A model generated the notes under the pieces. That model was not told where the DNA came from, made no database searches, and saw only the letters and a program-made list of their open reading frames with translations. The position numbers and the translations under genes are program-made. Positions 15,334-24,070 of a stretch of DNA of 59,958 nt are shown in pieces. Origin of the DNA: a virus; IMG/VR virus record IMGVR_UViG_3300005584_000003, positions 1-59,958 of that record, one strand, 5' to 3'. How positions within the stretch are numbered: position 1 is the first letter of the stretch; each line of letters opens with the position of its first letter.

Positions 15334-17805
15334 ATGGCATCCTACGCTCCCCAAGACTCCACAATCCCGCCGACAAAAAGTCCGCAGACCTCGGGGACCG
15401 TCACTATTGAGGCCCCGCCGCTTACGGGCGGCAATAACCCTAAGCTAGACTTAGAGGCACGTTCAATTAGGACTACCGATCAAGCGTGGAACCTATGTAA
15501 ATCGACAGAATCCGCCAATAAGACGCGTTCTCAACGGGCAACCGTAATGGAGTTGGAATACACGGGTCAGGCGCCATATTCACAGGCAGATCAAGTTGAA
15601 AAAGCCAATAGTTGGCAGTCTAACACTAATACTGGCATTTTATCGGGAATTGTTGATAGAAAGACACTTAGGTTTATTAATGCAATTACAACTCAAGTGT
15701 ATTTAAGCCGGTCATCTCTTCCAACTACATGGCCAGATTGGAAGAAAAAAAGCGATCAATTTTGTATTCATACTACCCGAATGATTCAAGGGTGGAAGAA
15801 GTACTCTACCTTTGTTCCTGCTTTGGCGCGTGAAAACGTGTTACATGGTTATGCGTATGGCATTTTTATGGATCCATATACGTGGACACCCCGCATGTTT
15901 AAACAGGATGTTGCGTATGTACCCGATGAAGCCTCTCAGTACGCAAACGAACTTCAGTTTTTTGTCATTAAACAAGACTTTCTTCTCCATGAATTCATCG
16001 ATATGTTTAAAGATGAAACTGCGGCAGAAGACATGGGGTATAACCTAAAGAATTGTATTGAGGCTGCCAATAAATCGGAGGTTAAGAACCCCCGTGAGGA
16101 CATGTTAACTACGGAATTCCGCAAATTTGCTGAATTTATTAGCGATGGTGTACTTGGTTTGACGTATTCTGTTAGCGGCCCACGCGTAGTTAAGACGTAT
16201 TTGTTGTGGAACCGGGAATATGACGGCAAGGTATCGTTTTGGATCCTACTTCGCGACAATGGTAAACTATTACGCTTTGCAGAGAAGATCTACAATAGTT
16301 TTGATGACGTTGTAACGCTATTTAGCTTCCAACCCGGCAATGGTCATTTGCATTCCTCTAAGGGCATTGGTCGCATGATCATTGGTAATGTTAAAATTGC
16401 CGAAAAGATCCGTAACAAGATGGTGGACAACATTAATATGTCCTCGCTTGTTATTTTAAAGGCCGACACTGCTAATAGAAACAAGCTACAACCTGTTGTA
16501 CATGCGCCATTTGTAGTTATTGATAAATCTATTGAGGTTGATCAACAGCGGTTTAGTGCAGACGGTGACATGTACGCCAATTTGGATCAACGGTTGGTAA
16601 ATTACATGGAGCAAACTGCTGGCGCGTATATTAGCGCCAATCCTAATGGCTTGGGTCAGCCGGTTACGGCTACGGAGGCCTCGCAGGACGCAAAACGCGA
16701 ACAAGAGAACTCCGATATTACCGAAACGCGTTGGCGCGATCAAATATCGCAGCTTGTTCAATCAATGCAAATGCGTGCATTCTCTGATGATAACGTCAGT
16801 GAGGCTAAACGTGTATTTACCGCTCTTACTAAAGAATTTGTAGGTCAAATTGATCAAACGGGCGCAGAAAACCCAGAAGATAAGCCAACGGTTAATAAAA
16901 CGCTCACCAAGTTGTTAGGTAACAACGACGAAGACAATCAGCCTATCCGGGTTCTTGTTAATATGTTTATTGACGGGTTAACGGAGCAAGAAATCAAACT
17001 CCTGCGTGATGCCCCCACTTCCGGTTATGCTCATACAGATGATGCCATTGTGGCGCAGGGCATTCTGGCGGTCGGTAAGATGTACGCCGGAAACCCCAAT
17101 CTGGACCAATCTGAGCTTACCCGTCGTGGTGTTGAGGCCTTGGCTGGCCCTGATGCCGCAAAGGCCCTTATTATCCCTAACGTTGACCAGACGATTACTG
17201 CTGAAGCTGGTCGTATGCAGCAGCAAGAGATTGTTACTATGATGAGTTTAATGCAGCCAGTTGCTGTATCTCCTCGCGATAATCATCTTATTCATGCTCA
17301 AGTTACTCAGGGCATGCTAGTTATTAATGGTCAGAAACTTAGCGACCTTAAAGAAGGCGAACGTTTTCTTAAGCCCACCGAGTTGTTGATCAATCATATG
17401 GCGGAACATTTGGCTCAATATTTGGCCCAAGGTAATCCTAGCCAAAACCCTGATTTCAAGAAACTTAACGATTTCTATAAACAATTTAAGGTGGATTTTG
17501 CCAAAGCAGTACAAATCCACGAAAAGAACAAGGCCATGAATCAAATGGCACAACAGGGTTATTCACCAGAAGCTATTGAGGCAATGTCTAACATGCAGGA
17601 AGATCTTCCCGGCGATATTGGTGGTGGCATTGGCGCCCCACCTAATTCTCCTGATCAAGGCATGAAACAAGGTGGACCTGACGTTGAAGCGGTACAAACT
17701 GCACTTGCTCGCGAAGCAGGGGAACTATCTCCCGATAAAATAGAAGAACGTCAAAAGCGTACATATACCCGTCAAATCACCCCGACTGAGCCAGCCGCAC
17801 AATGA
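15334..17805 (+). CDS. Portal protein
   Basis: An 823-residue protein after the terminase and before the scaffold, as expected for the portal, the dodecameric ring at the head vertex through which DNA is packaged and ejected. Features are an N-terminal Gly/Pro-rich arm, a long alpha/beta body including GIGRMIIGNVKIAEKI, TEASQDAKREQ near 445-460, and a helical region through 650-750 with a Gln/Pro/Gly-rich C-terminus. The size is that of podovirus-type portals. Assignment rests on gene order, size and overall pattern; no single invariant motif decides it. Confidence 0.65.
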   Translation: MASYAPQDSTIPPTKSPQTSGTVTIEAPPLTGGNNPKLDLEARSIRTTDQAWNLCKSTESANKTRSQRATVMELEYTGQAPYSQADQVEKANSWQSNTNTGILSGIVDRKTLRFINAITTQVYLSRSSLPTTWPDWKKKSDQFCIHTTRMIQGWKKYSTFVPALARENVLHGYAYGIFMDPYTWTPRMFKQDVAYVPDEASQYANELQFFVIKQDFLLHEFIDMFKDETAAEDMGYNLKNCIEAANKSEVKNPREDMLTTEFRKFAEFISDGVLGLTYSVSGPRVVKTYLLWNREYDGKVSFWILLRDNGKLLRFAEKIYNSFDDVVTLFSFQPGNGHLHSSKGIGRMIIGNVKIAEKIRNKMVDNINMSSLVILKADTANRNKLQPVVHAPFVVIDKSIEVDQQRFSADGDMYANLDQRLVNYMEQTAGAYISANPNGLGQPVTATEASQDAKREQENSDITETRWRDQISQLVQSMQMRAFSDDNVSEAKRVFTALTKEFVGQIDQTGAENPEDKPTVNKTLTKLLGNNDEDNQPIRVLVNMFIDGLTEQEIKLLRDAPTSGYAHTDDAIVAQGILAVGKMYAGNPNLDQSELTRRGVEALAGPDAAKALIIPNVDQTITAEAGRMQQQEIVTMMSLMQPVAVSPRDNHLIHAQVTQGMLVINGQKLSDLKEGERFLKPTELLINHMAEHLAQYLAQGNPSQNPDFKKLNDFYKQFKVDFAKAVQIHEKNKAMNQMAQQGYSPEAIEAMSNMQEDLPGDIGGGIGAPPNSPDQGMKQGGPDVEAVQTALAREAGELSPDKIEERQKRTYTRQITPTEPAAQ

Positions 17806-18071
17806 GTAACCCGTATTTCTTAGATGATAGCCTAAAGGTCGAAGTTGCAAAGATGCAGCAGACAACAGCATTCAAAGAGATGCTATCAGTCGCCAAGTAT
17901 CGCACCCCTGATTACGCTGAAAGTTCAGATAGCATTAATCAAATAGCTGCACAGGCTAAATTAAGGCAGGGGTATGAAATGGCATTGGCAACACTAAGTG
18001 CTATGATTTTTGAAGCTCCACCTAGAGAAAATGATAATGCTGACGCTATTTTGTTAGATCCTAGGGACTAA
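17802..18071 (+). CDS. Hypothetical protein, 89 residues
   Basis: A helical protein overlapping the portal stop by ATGA and ending 49 nt before the scaffold start. It begins MSNPYFLDDSLKVE; the centre is Gln/Ala-rich (SINQIAAQAKLRQGYEMA). No family is recognised. A portal or scaffold accessory role is a guess from position. Confidence 0.5.
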   Translation: MSNPYFLDDSLKVEVAKMQQTTAFKEMLSVAKYRTPDYAESSDSINQIAAQAKLRQGYEMALATLSAMIFEAPPRENDNADAILLDPRD

Positions 18072-18120
18072 AATACGCTTGACGTAATGCGTTGATCATT
18101 AGATGGTGGGGATATTCTTT

Positions 18121-19527
18121 ATGGATACTAATCCCGACCAAGACATTGTTGAACAGGAACCTACGGAGCAAAATGCTTCTATTGTTGATGAAGGCAGTCA
18201 GGCATCTCCCGAAGAGCTTGGCGTGGGAAAACGGCAATCCAATGAACCGTTTAGTCCAATTAATTTTGAACAAATCATTGACAAGGCGATGGACGAAAAG
18301 AAAGCGGCTGATGAAAATCCTCCAGAAAAAGCAGTTGATGAAAACAAAGAGCCCTCTGAGAAGAAGGAAGAGATTGCTGACCTTGCTAAAATTGCAAAAG
18401 GTGAATCTTCCGAGGAAACCCCCAAAGAAGAAAAAACAGAAGAGCCCAAGGCCGAAGATAAGAAAGAAGAAATAGTAGAGAAGTCTAAGATCGACGAGAT
18501 TGAGGCTAAATTAGGTCAGAATGCTTCTCCTAAAACTAAAAAACTTTTTAACGAAGTAAAAGAGCAAGTTGCTCGCGAGAAAACCGAACGTGAAAAGGTC
18601 GCCAAGGAATTGGCAGATGTCCGTACTCAATTTGAAGAACTAAAAAAGAATTCTTTACCAAAAGAAGTTTCTGAAGAGATGGCAGAGCTGCGTGATCGCT
18701 TGCGCAAATTTGATGCTAACGCCGATCCAGAGATTATCAATAAGTACGACAAGAAGATGTCGGCTAACAGCGATAATATTATTGAGACGTTAACGAAGAA
18801 TGGTCTGCCCAAAGAACACGCCGATAGGTTAAAAGCCAATGGCGTAACAATGGCAACATTGAAGCCCTATCTTGAGACTTTAGAAACGGGTAAGGGCGCC
18901 GACGGTAATCAATATGATGCCGACCCGGACACGGCTGAATTGGTTCGTGAATCCCTGAGAGAGAATCTTCGTCTTGCTAAAGATAAAGATCGCGAGATAA
19001 CGGATTGGCGGGCTGGTTATGAAACTCGCACAAAGCAAACTGAAGAGAAACAAAAGGCTGATCTTGAACAGGCCTCACAGCGGTTAAGCAAAGAATTTGA
19101 AGGTCATCTTGGTAAATGGGATTTTTTGAAGAAACCAACCGATATTTCGGATAGCGACATTCCTGCCGTGCGTAAACAAAAAGAACAGGCCATCCGGGAA
19201 TACAACGAAAGTGGTCTTAAATTTGCCGATACTATCAAGAAGGAAACGGGATCACCGCTTGATACGCAGATTACTGCCCGGGTAGGCATCCTTTATCGCG
19301 ATCATATTGCGCCAAAGCTTGCTAATCAATTGCAAGCCTCTCAGAAAGAGATTGAAACGCTTCGTTCACAACTTGCTAACATGAGAAAAGCTGGATCCGC
19401 ATCAAAGACTATTGGTACAAGCAATGTTGCTCGCACCAAGGTTTCTGAACCCCAATCGGGTGCAGGATTTGATGATATCCTTGATAGCATGACTGCTGAC
19501 GCAATGGCTTCAAAATCATCTGAATAA
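18121..19527 (+). CDS. Putative scaffolding protein
   Basis: A 468-residue, strongly charged, Glu/Lys-rich protein after the portal. Long stretches predict coiled coil (KSKIDEIEAKLG, EKTEREKVAKELADVRTQF, KQTEEKQKADLEQ). There is an acidic disordered N-terminus of about 120 residues and a basic C-terminal region, where scaffolds contact the capsid protein. This matches internal scaffolds of tailed phages. The start at 18121 is used; 18103 would add six hydrophobic residues. The capsid gene it would serve is not adjacent. Confidence 0.6.
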   Translation: MDTNPDQDIVEQEPTEQNASIVDEGSQASPEELGVGKRQSNEPFSPINFEQIIDKAMDEKKAADENPPEKAVDENKEPSEKKEEIADLAKIAKGESSEETPKEEKTEEPKAEDKKEEIVEKSKIDEIEAKLGQNASPKTKKLFNEVKEQVAREKTEREKVAKELADVRTQFEELKKNSLPKEVSEEMAELRDRLRKFDANADPEIINKYDKKMSANSDNIIETLTKNGLPKEHADRLKANGVTMATLKPYLETLETGKGADGNQYDADPDTAELVRESLRENLRLAKDKDREITDWRAGYETRTKQTEEKQKADLEQASQRLSKEFEGHLGKWDFLKKPTDISDSDIPAVRKQKEQAIREYNESGLKFADTIKKETGSPLDTQITARVGILYRDHIAPKLANQLQASQKEIETLRSQLANMRKAGSASKTIGTSNVARTKVSEPQSGAGFDDILDSMTADAMASKSSE

Positions 19528-20495
19528 TGTCTATTGATATCAAGAAGTTCGTTATCGATTATGTTGCTCGTAACGGTATAGATCATACATCCAAATTAAC
19601 CGGTAAAGGCGTTTCTGCCGTATCGTCTTGGGGAATTACTAAAAATCCCTCGTTAGACGATATTCAGTTAATGCTTAACAAAGATGATGTAAAAGCTGTC
19701 GAAAAGCAGGAGGCTTTAGCACCGGCAATTTCTCCCTATACCTTCCTTGAGGGTAAACGAGTGATGATATTAATGCCATCGGTTAGACCGATTCATATTG
19801 GGGTATTAAAATCATTTGCCGCCCTTTACGAAAAGGACAAGATGCAGTTTTACACCAATCCGCCAGATAACTCTTACGTGCGGGCTAGGAATAATTGTGC
19901 GGCTAAGTTCTTGGAAAGTGGATGTGAATATGCGTTTTGGTTAGACGACGATACCATTGTTCCCCATGGAGATGTTGAATATTTTCGCCGTATATCAAAT
20001 AACCCGCAATTTCCTGTTAATTACATCATGATCAACCCAATAGCTCGTTTAATGCAAACGGGCAAAACATTGATTGGTGGATGTTACTTTGGCCGCAATC
20101 CACGTGGTGTTGCACAGTTCCAAGAGGCTTATCAGTCAGTAAACACTAATTTTACGGCGCATACGGGTCCGCGTGATGTTGTTACGCAGGCTGGATGGAT
20201 TGGATTTGGCTGTACTCTTGTACACCGTAAAGTGTTTGAAGACATTATCAAAACTCAGCCAGAAATTGCCGTAAAGAATGCCGCGTTTGCTAAATCATTT
20301 AATTATAACTGGGGGTTCTTTAATTTTATTGACGAGGAGCATTCTGAAGATGCTTCTTTCTGTCATAGAGCAATGATTGCAGGCCATAGCACGTTTGTTG
20401 ATTTTGCCGTAATGCCAGTACATATGGGCGAAATGGGATATTCGTATCTCAACACCGCCTCAGCCATGAAACCGTTATTTCAACCAAAATATTAA
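19527..20495 (+). CDS. GT-A type glycosyltransferase-like protein
   Basis: A 322-residue protein. It resembles GT-A fold glycosyltransferases that transfer sugars from nucleotide sugars: ARNNCAAKFLESG, then a hydrophobic strand ending in WLDDDTIV (about 136-143), a DxD-type metal/nucleotide-sugar motif, and a late EDASFCHRA plus HMG. A short N-terminal extension (1-70) with an HTH-like segment precedes the domain. The start abuts the scaffold stop. With the next two genes it forms a glycosyltransferase cluster where a capsid gene would be expected. Confidence 0.65.
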   Translation: MSIDIKKFVIDYVARNGIDHTSKLTGKGVSAVSSWGITKNPSLDDIQLMLNKDDVKAVEKQEALAPAISPYTFLEGKRVMILMPSVRPIHIGVLKSFAALYEKDKMQFYTNPPDNSYVRARNNCAAKFLESGCEYAFWLDDDTIVPHGDVEYFRRISNNPQFPVNYIMINPIARLMQTGKTLIGGCYFGRNPRGVAQFQEAYQSVNTNFTAHTGPRDVVTQAGWIGFGCTLVHRKVFEDIIKTQPEIAVKNAAFAKSFNYNWGFFNFIDEEHSEDASFCHRAMIAGHSTFVDFAVMPVHMGEMGYSYLNTASAMKPLFQPKY

Positions 20496-20496
20496 T

Positions 20497-21909
20497 ATGA
20501 TCCACGGAGAAGAAAGAAAGAAACGTAAATTTCTAGTAGTTTTAAATTACTACGTTAATGACCGAGATATGGCTAAGGCCGTTGCCGAGCTTATTTCCGA
20601 CCTAGAAACAAAGAAGAATGATGACGTTGATTTTCTGTTTTTCCGCCGCTGGGACTCAGAAAAGATGCCGGTTGTTCTAATTAACCGTCTACAAGAAAAG
20701 TTTGATAAGGTCCATGAGCTTAAATGTCGTCGAATGAATGCCGTTGGATACCCATATGGCCCCAACGAGATGTTCTATGATTTGCTGGAGCGTATGAGTA
20801 ATAACGACTGGCGCGGCGATTATTATGCGTTTCTTAACATGGAGGCCGATTGCTGTCCATTAAACCCTGATTGGTTGGAAAAACTCATTGGTGAATATGA
20901 TTCCGCCTACCAAGAAGGGAAAAGCGCCGTTGGGCATATTGTTAACGATCCTCGCTTAACTCATTTAAATGGAGCCGCGATTTATTCTACGGACTTTTGG
21001 TTTAAAGCTGGATCAATGAATATTATCGGTGGACCAGCTAACGTTGCATACGACATACATCATGCGCAACGCGTGGTTCCTATCTCTAAGGATAGCCCAT
21101 ACATGCTATTGGATTTCAATCGCAAAACCATTACGGAAGACGATTTATTTTCTCTTACAAAAGGAAATAACAACGTTCGCTATTTTCACGGCGTGAAAGA
21201 TATGTCGGCAATTTATCACGTGCGTAATCGTTTCATTACCCCAACCAATTTGGTTTCCGGTACTGCGTTAAAGCTTAAAACGATTTGTACGTATCAAGAT
21301 CAAATTGCTGATAGCGGCCAGCGTGAGCAAAACGCCATTCTTGAATTGTGGAAAGAGACGTGGAAACGCTACGGATATAACCCCGTGGTATTTACAGAAT
21401 GGGATGCTAGCAAAAACCCACTATACACGGAGATCAGGAATAAACTAAAAGCGATTAGCGGAGCATCAAATCGCAAGCTTTCCAACGCACTTATTTATCG
21501 GTGGCTTGCGCTTGAGCATGCTGGTGGTGGATTTTTTACTGAGTATGATGTATTCCCGGGCAATAATTTTACAAGTGATAGTCTACCTAGAAATGAAGCC
21601 GTAAACTTACTGAATGGTGGACAATACAACTCAATGATTGCCGACCGCCGTGGACTTAAATTCCTGACAGGTTGGATCAAAGACGCTAAGATGGATAATC
21701 TTAACGAGATTCCAACTGACAAAGAAATTATGAAGGATGCGGAAGAAGAATTCTGGATCCACAAACACGCTGTTACGGCGTCATGGAATACCCCAAAGTG
21801 GCCCGAAGCAAAATTAGTTCACTTCTCGCATGAGGCCTGTCGTACCGTATCCGGTAATCCTAATAAATACGCGATTATCGAACAGTACGTTAAGACGCTT
21901 AATCCTTAA
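20497..21909 (+). CDS. Two-domain glycosyltransferase-like protein
   Basis: A 470-residue protein. The N-terminal half has a strand followed by YYAFLNMEADCCPL (about 110-125) resembling a GT-A donor-site region. The C-terminal half has YRWLALEHAGGGFFTEYDVF, matching glycosyltransferases with a sugar-binding DXD-type region. It may be a fusion of two transferases. It overlaps the convergent gene 21906-22781 by 4 bp, sharing TTAA as both stops. Substrate is unknown; fibre decoration is a hypothesis. Confidence 0.6.
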   Translation: MIHGEERKKRKFLVVLNYYVNDRDMAKAVAELISDLETKKNDDVDFLFFRRWDSEKMPVVLINRLQEKFDKVHELKCRRMNAVGYPYGPNEMFYDLLERMSNNDWRGDYYAFLNMEADCCPLNPDWLEKLIGEYDSAYQEGKSAVGHIVNDPRLTHLNGAAIYSTDFWFKAGSMNIIGGPANVAYDIHHAQRVVPISKDSPYMLLDFNRKTITEDDLFSLTKGNNNVRYFHGVKDMSAIYHVRNRFITPTNLVSGTALKLKTICTYQDQIADSGQREQNAILELWKETWKRYGYNPVVFTEWDASKNPLYTEIRNKLKAISGASNRKLSNALIYRWLALEHAGGGFFTEYDVFPGNNFTSDSLPRNEAVNLLNGGQYNSMIADRRGLKFLTGWIKDAKMDNLNEIPTDKEIMKDAEEEFWIHKHAVTASWNTPKWPEAKLVHFSHEACRTVSGNPNKYAIIEQYVKTLNP

Positions 21910-22781
21910 GCGAGCATTTGCTCGATTTGCTGTTTGTATTCCGGGGTTACGCCTTTGCGTGACCAGAAATAGCGAATTGGGCAACATAGCTCATGTTTCT
22001 CTACGGATCCATCGTCCATGTGCCATAACCAATGCCATGGACCTTTTTCAACGGGGACGTAATTGTGATCGCGCTGAAATGGTTTAATGCCATGTTGCCG
22101 CCACTTCTCATCGTTCCAATAGGGCCCCGGAGTGGTAACAGCAGTTATGATGCGATAACGTTCTGGTTCATATTCTAAACAAAACCCACCAAGCGCCGGG
22201 AACTCACAAAAAGACATTGGGAATGATTCTTTTTGCAGGATTACATATTGATGGAATGACATTCTATTCTTTTGTTCCACCTTATCTCTGAACCGACGAT
22301 AAAGATTAAAATGATAAACGTTAGGGTGGCGCACCATTGTTTCCCATTCAGGATTAACACCAATAGCATTAATGACATTTGTCTTCCATGAATAACGCGC
22401 TGGGTAATGTCTAAAATCCTCAAAGTGTTCGCGCACCAATATTGGTTTACCTCCGTGCATAAATGTTTCTGGTGTAAATGATTCGCCAAAAACACAATCA
22501 GCGTCGATGTGAACAATAAGGTCGGTATCTGGTGGGCACCATAAATCGGCTTCACACTTAGCAATCATGTGATGAAGGAATCCTTTGCTGGGATGCACTA
22601 AGTACTTACAAAGCTTCCAACCATATTGATCAGTTAATGGTTTAAACTTTTCGTAATCTTCATATGGCACTAACATTGTCATCCCGGAAAATCCGCTACT
22701 AAAACGTTTAATGGATCGTAACGTGTAAGTACACCATTCATAATCGACGGCATACGTAACCAGAAAAATCTCTGTTTTCAT
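21906..22781 (-). CDS. Glycosyltransferase-like protein (DUF6492 type)
   Basis: A 291-residue protein with an N-terminal strand MKTEIFLVTYAVDYEW, a hydrophobic strand LIVHIDADCVF containing the DxD motif (about 88-98), a His/Trp-rich C-terminus (GPWHWLWHM) and FPALGGFC. The layout resembles the DUF6492 glycosyltransferase group. It is read leftward, opposite to its neighbours, and ends tail to tail with the previous glycosyltransferase. No strong leftward promoter is seen in the 65-bp gap. Confidence 0.6.
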   Translation of the reverse strand: MKTEIFLVTYAVDYEWCTYTLRSIKRFSSGFSGMTMLVPYEDYEKFKPLTDQYGWKLCKYLVHPSKGFLHHMIAKCEADLWCPPDTDLIVHIDADCVFGESFTPETFMHGGKPILVREHFEDFRHYPARYSWKTNVINAIGVNPEWETMVRHPNVYHFNLYRRFRDKVEQKNRMSFHQYVILQKESFPMSFCEFPALGGFCLEYEPERYRIITAVTTPGPYWNDEKWRQHGIKPFQRDHNYVPVEKGPWHWLWHMDDGSVEKHELCCPIRYFWSRKGVTPEYKQQIEQMLA

Positions 22782-22810
22782 AATGTAATGCCTACACGAC
22801 TCTTATAGGG

Positions 22811-22839
22811 TTGCGCCAGCCTTAATTAATACGTATTAT
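22811..22839 (+). promoter_or_regulatory. Promoter giving a leaderless transcript
   Basis: TTGCGC-17-TATTAT, with 7 nt between the -10 hexamer and the ATG at 22847. The predicted transcription start is at or within one base of the ATG. Confidence 0.5.
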
Positions 22840-22846
22840 ATCGGCT

Positions 22847-23704
22847 ATGGCTGACTCTTGCATCATCCCACCCACAGTTGCGTACCTTTTTAGGGGTGTT
22901 GTCGGACCAACAGGCATTGCTGGTCCAGCGGGCGCCACAGGCCCTGCTGGAGGCCCTAGCGGCCCTTCTGGGCCTTCTGGAGCCACTGGTCCACTCGGAC
23001 CTACCGGTCCCCTTGGTACAACAGGTGCAACAGGGGCCGTTGGTCCCACGGGTCCTTCAGGGGCACAGGGCATTCAAGGACCAAGTGGTAGTATCGGTGC
23101 TTCGGGAGCTACTGGTTCTATTGGGGCGACTGGAGGAGCTGGAGCCAGTGGTTCAGTTGGTCCACAAGGCCCCGCTGGACCTACTGGAGCTACTGGAGTT
23201 GGGTTTACTGGTTCAACGGGACCATCAGGCGGTCCATCCGGTCCTACCGGCCCACTAGGCCCAACAGGTCAAACCGGCCCCGCCCCACTAATGACAGGAG
23301 TAGCAGGACAAATTAACATAACGGCAAGTGGCGCTACTTATACGTTTGGATTCCCGACAAATGTTGGCGTAAGCGGTTCAATTACCTCACAAAGAATGAT
23401 TAGTAGCGTTGTATCAGCTGCTTATGGGCCAACAAGTGTTATTAATTTTGCGGCTGGTGACGCTCAACTATTATCCCTTTCTGGGAATACAATTATCGCC
23501 ACCTCCAACCTTACTCAAGGTCAATGCACGCTTATCAGGATTAATTGCGATGCAACCCCACGTGGACTGACGTTCCCGGCTGGTTGGGTATGGGTTCCAT
23601 CAACGGGTATGCCTACCGGAATTACGGCCAATAGCACTGCAATGCTGGCATTAATGTCATGGACTAACGTTGATTCAGGGGTTGTCGCGTCATGGGCGCA
23701 ATAA
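22847..23704 (+). CDS. Collagen-like phage protein
   Basis: A 285-residue protein. After a short N-terminus (MADSCIIPP with one Cys), residues about 19-145 are uninterrupted Gly-X-Y triplets rich in GPTG, GATG and GPSG, a collagen-like triple-helix region. Residues 146-285 form a globular beta-rich domain ([22 protein letters not shown]), probably the trimerising or receptor end. In phages such proteins form fibres or head spikes. Thr in the Y position is the site glycosylated in bacterial BclA. It has a leaderless-type promoter. Antisense reading frames over it are artefacts of the repeats. Confidence 0.8.
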   Translation: MADSCIIPPTVAYLFRGVVGPTGIAGPAGATGPAGGPSGPSGPSGATGPLGPTGPLGTTGATGAVGPTGPSGAQGIQGPSGSIGASGATGSIGATGGAGASGSVGPQGPAGPTGATGVGFTGSTGPSGGPSGPTGPLGPTGQTGPAPLMTGVAGQINITASGATYTFGFPTNVGVSGSITSQRMISSVVSAAYGPTSVINFAAGDAQLLSLSGNTIIATSNLTQGQCTLIRINCDATPRGLTFPAGWVWVPSTGMPTGITANSTAMLALMSWTNVDSGVVASWAQ

Positions 23705-23705
23705 G

Positions 23706-24068
23706 ATGCGCGCAATGAATCCAGCTTTTTTTGGGAGCCTGCAAAACCCGCTTGCTGTATCACTTAGCGATACAGTGGCATACGGTTTTATTTTGATCGA
23801 GCATCCGCCATCACCATCAACGGCTTTTACTAATAATATCGTTGTTTCCGTCTATGGAGGTTATCCGCCCTATACTCTCAATTGGACACGCGTATCTGGT
23901 AGTAACGAACCCGTCGTATCACTTATTTCAGGATACGATGTCGTATGGGCGTTAGCTAAAGGAACAAATACCTTAATAAATTCTGTATGGCATTGCACAG
24001 TAACCGATTCTGTTGCTAATATGGTTGCATCCGACAACGTTAGCGTAGAGTTAGAATTTGAAGCATAA
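23706..24068 (+). CDS. Ig-like fibre accessory protein
   Basis: A 120-residue protein between two collagen-like genes. Its alternating strands ([45 protein letters not shown]) look like one Ig-like or PKD-like beta sandwich. The WHCTVTDS segment is typical of Ig-like repeats. It may be a fibre or decoration subunit. The start at 23706, one base after the preceding stop, is preferred over an upstream in-frame start. Confidence 0.55.
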   Translation: MRAMNPAFFGSLQNPLAVSLSDTVAYGFILIEHPPSPSTAFTNNIVVSVYGGYPPYTLNWTRVSGSNEPVVSLISGYDVVWALAKGTNTLINSVWHCTVTDSVANMVASDNVSVELEFEA

Positions 24069-24070
24069 TC

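Noticed and set aside
22822-23073. Minus-strand Pro-rich ORF opposite a collagen-like gene
   Set aside because: Low-complexity antisense of Gly-X-Y repeats (GPTG reversed gives PV/GP runs); the same effect occurs opposite 24091-24405, 27105-27379, 42929-43300 and 43790-44353. No motif or start signal.
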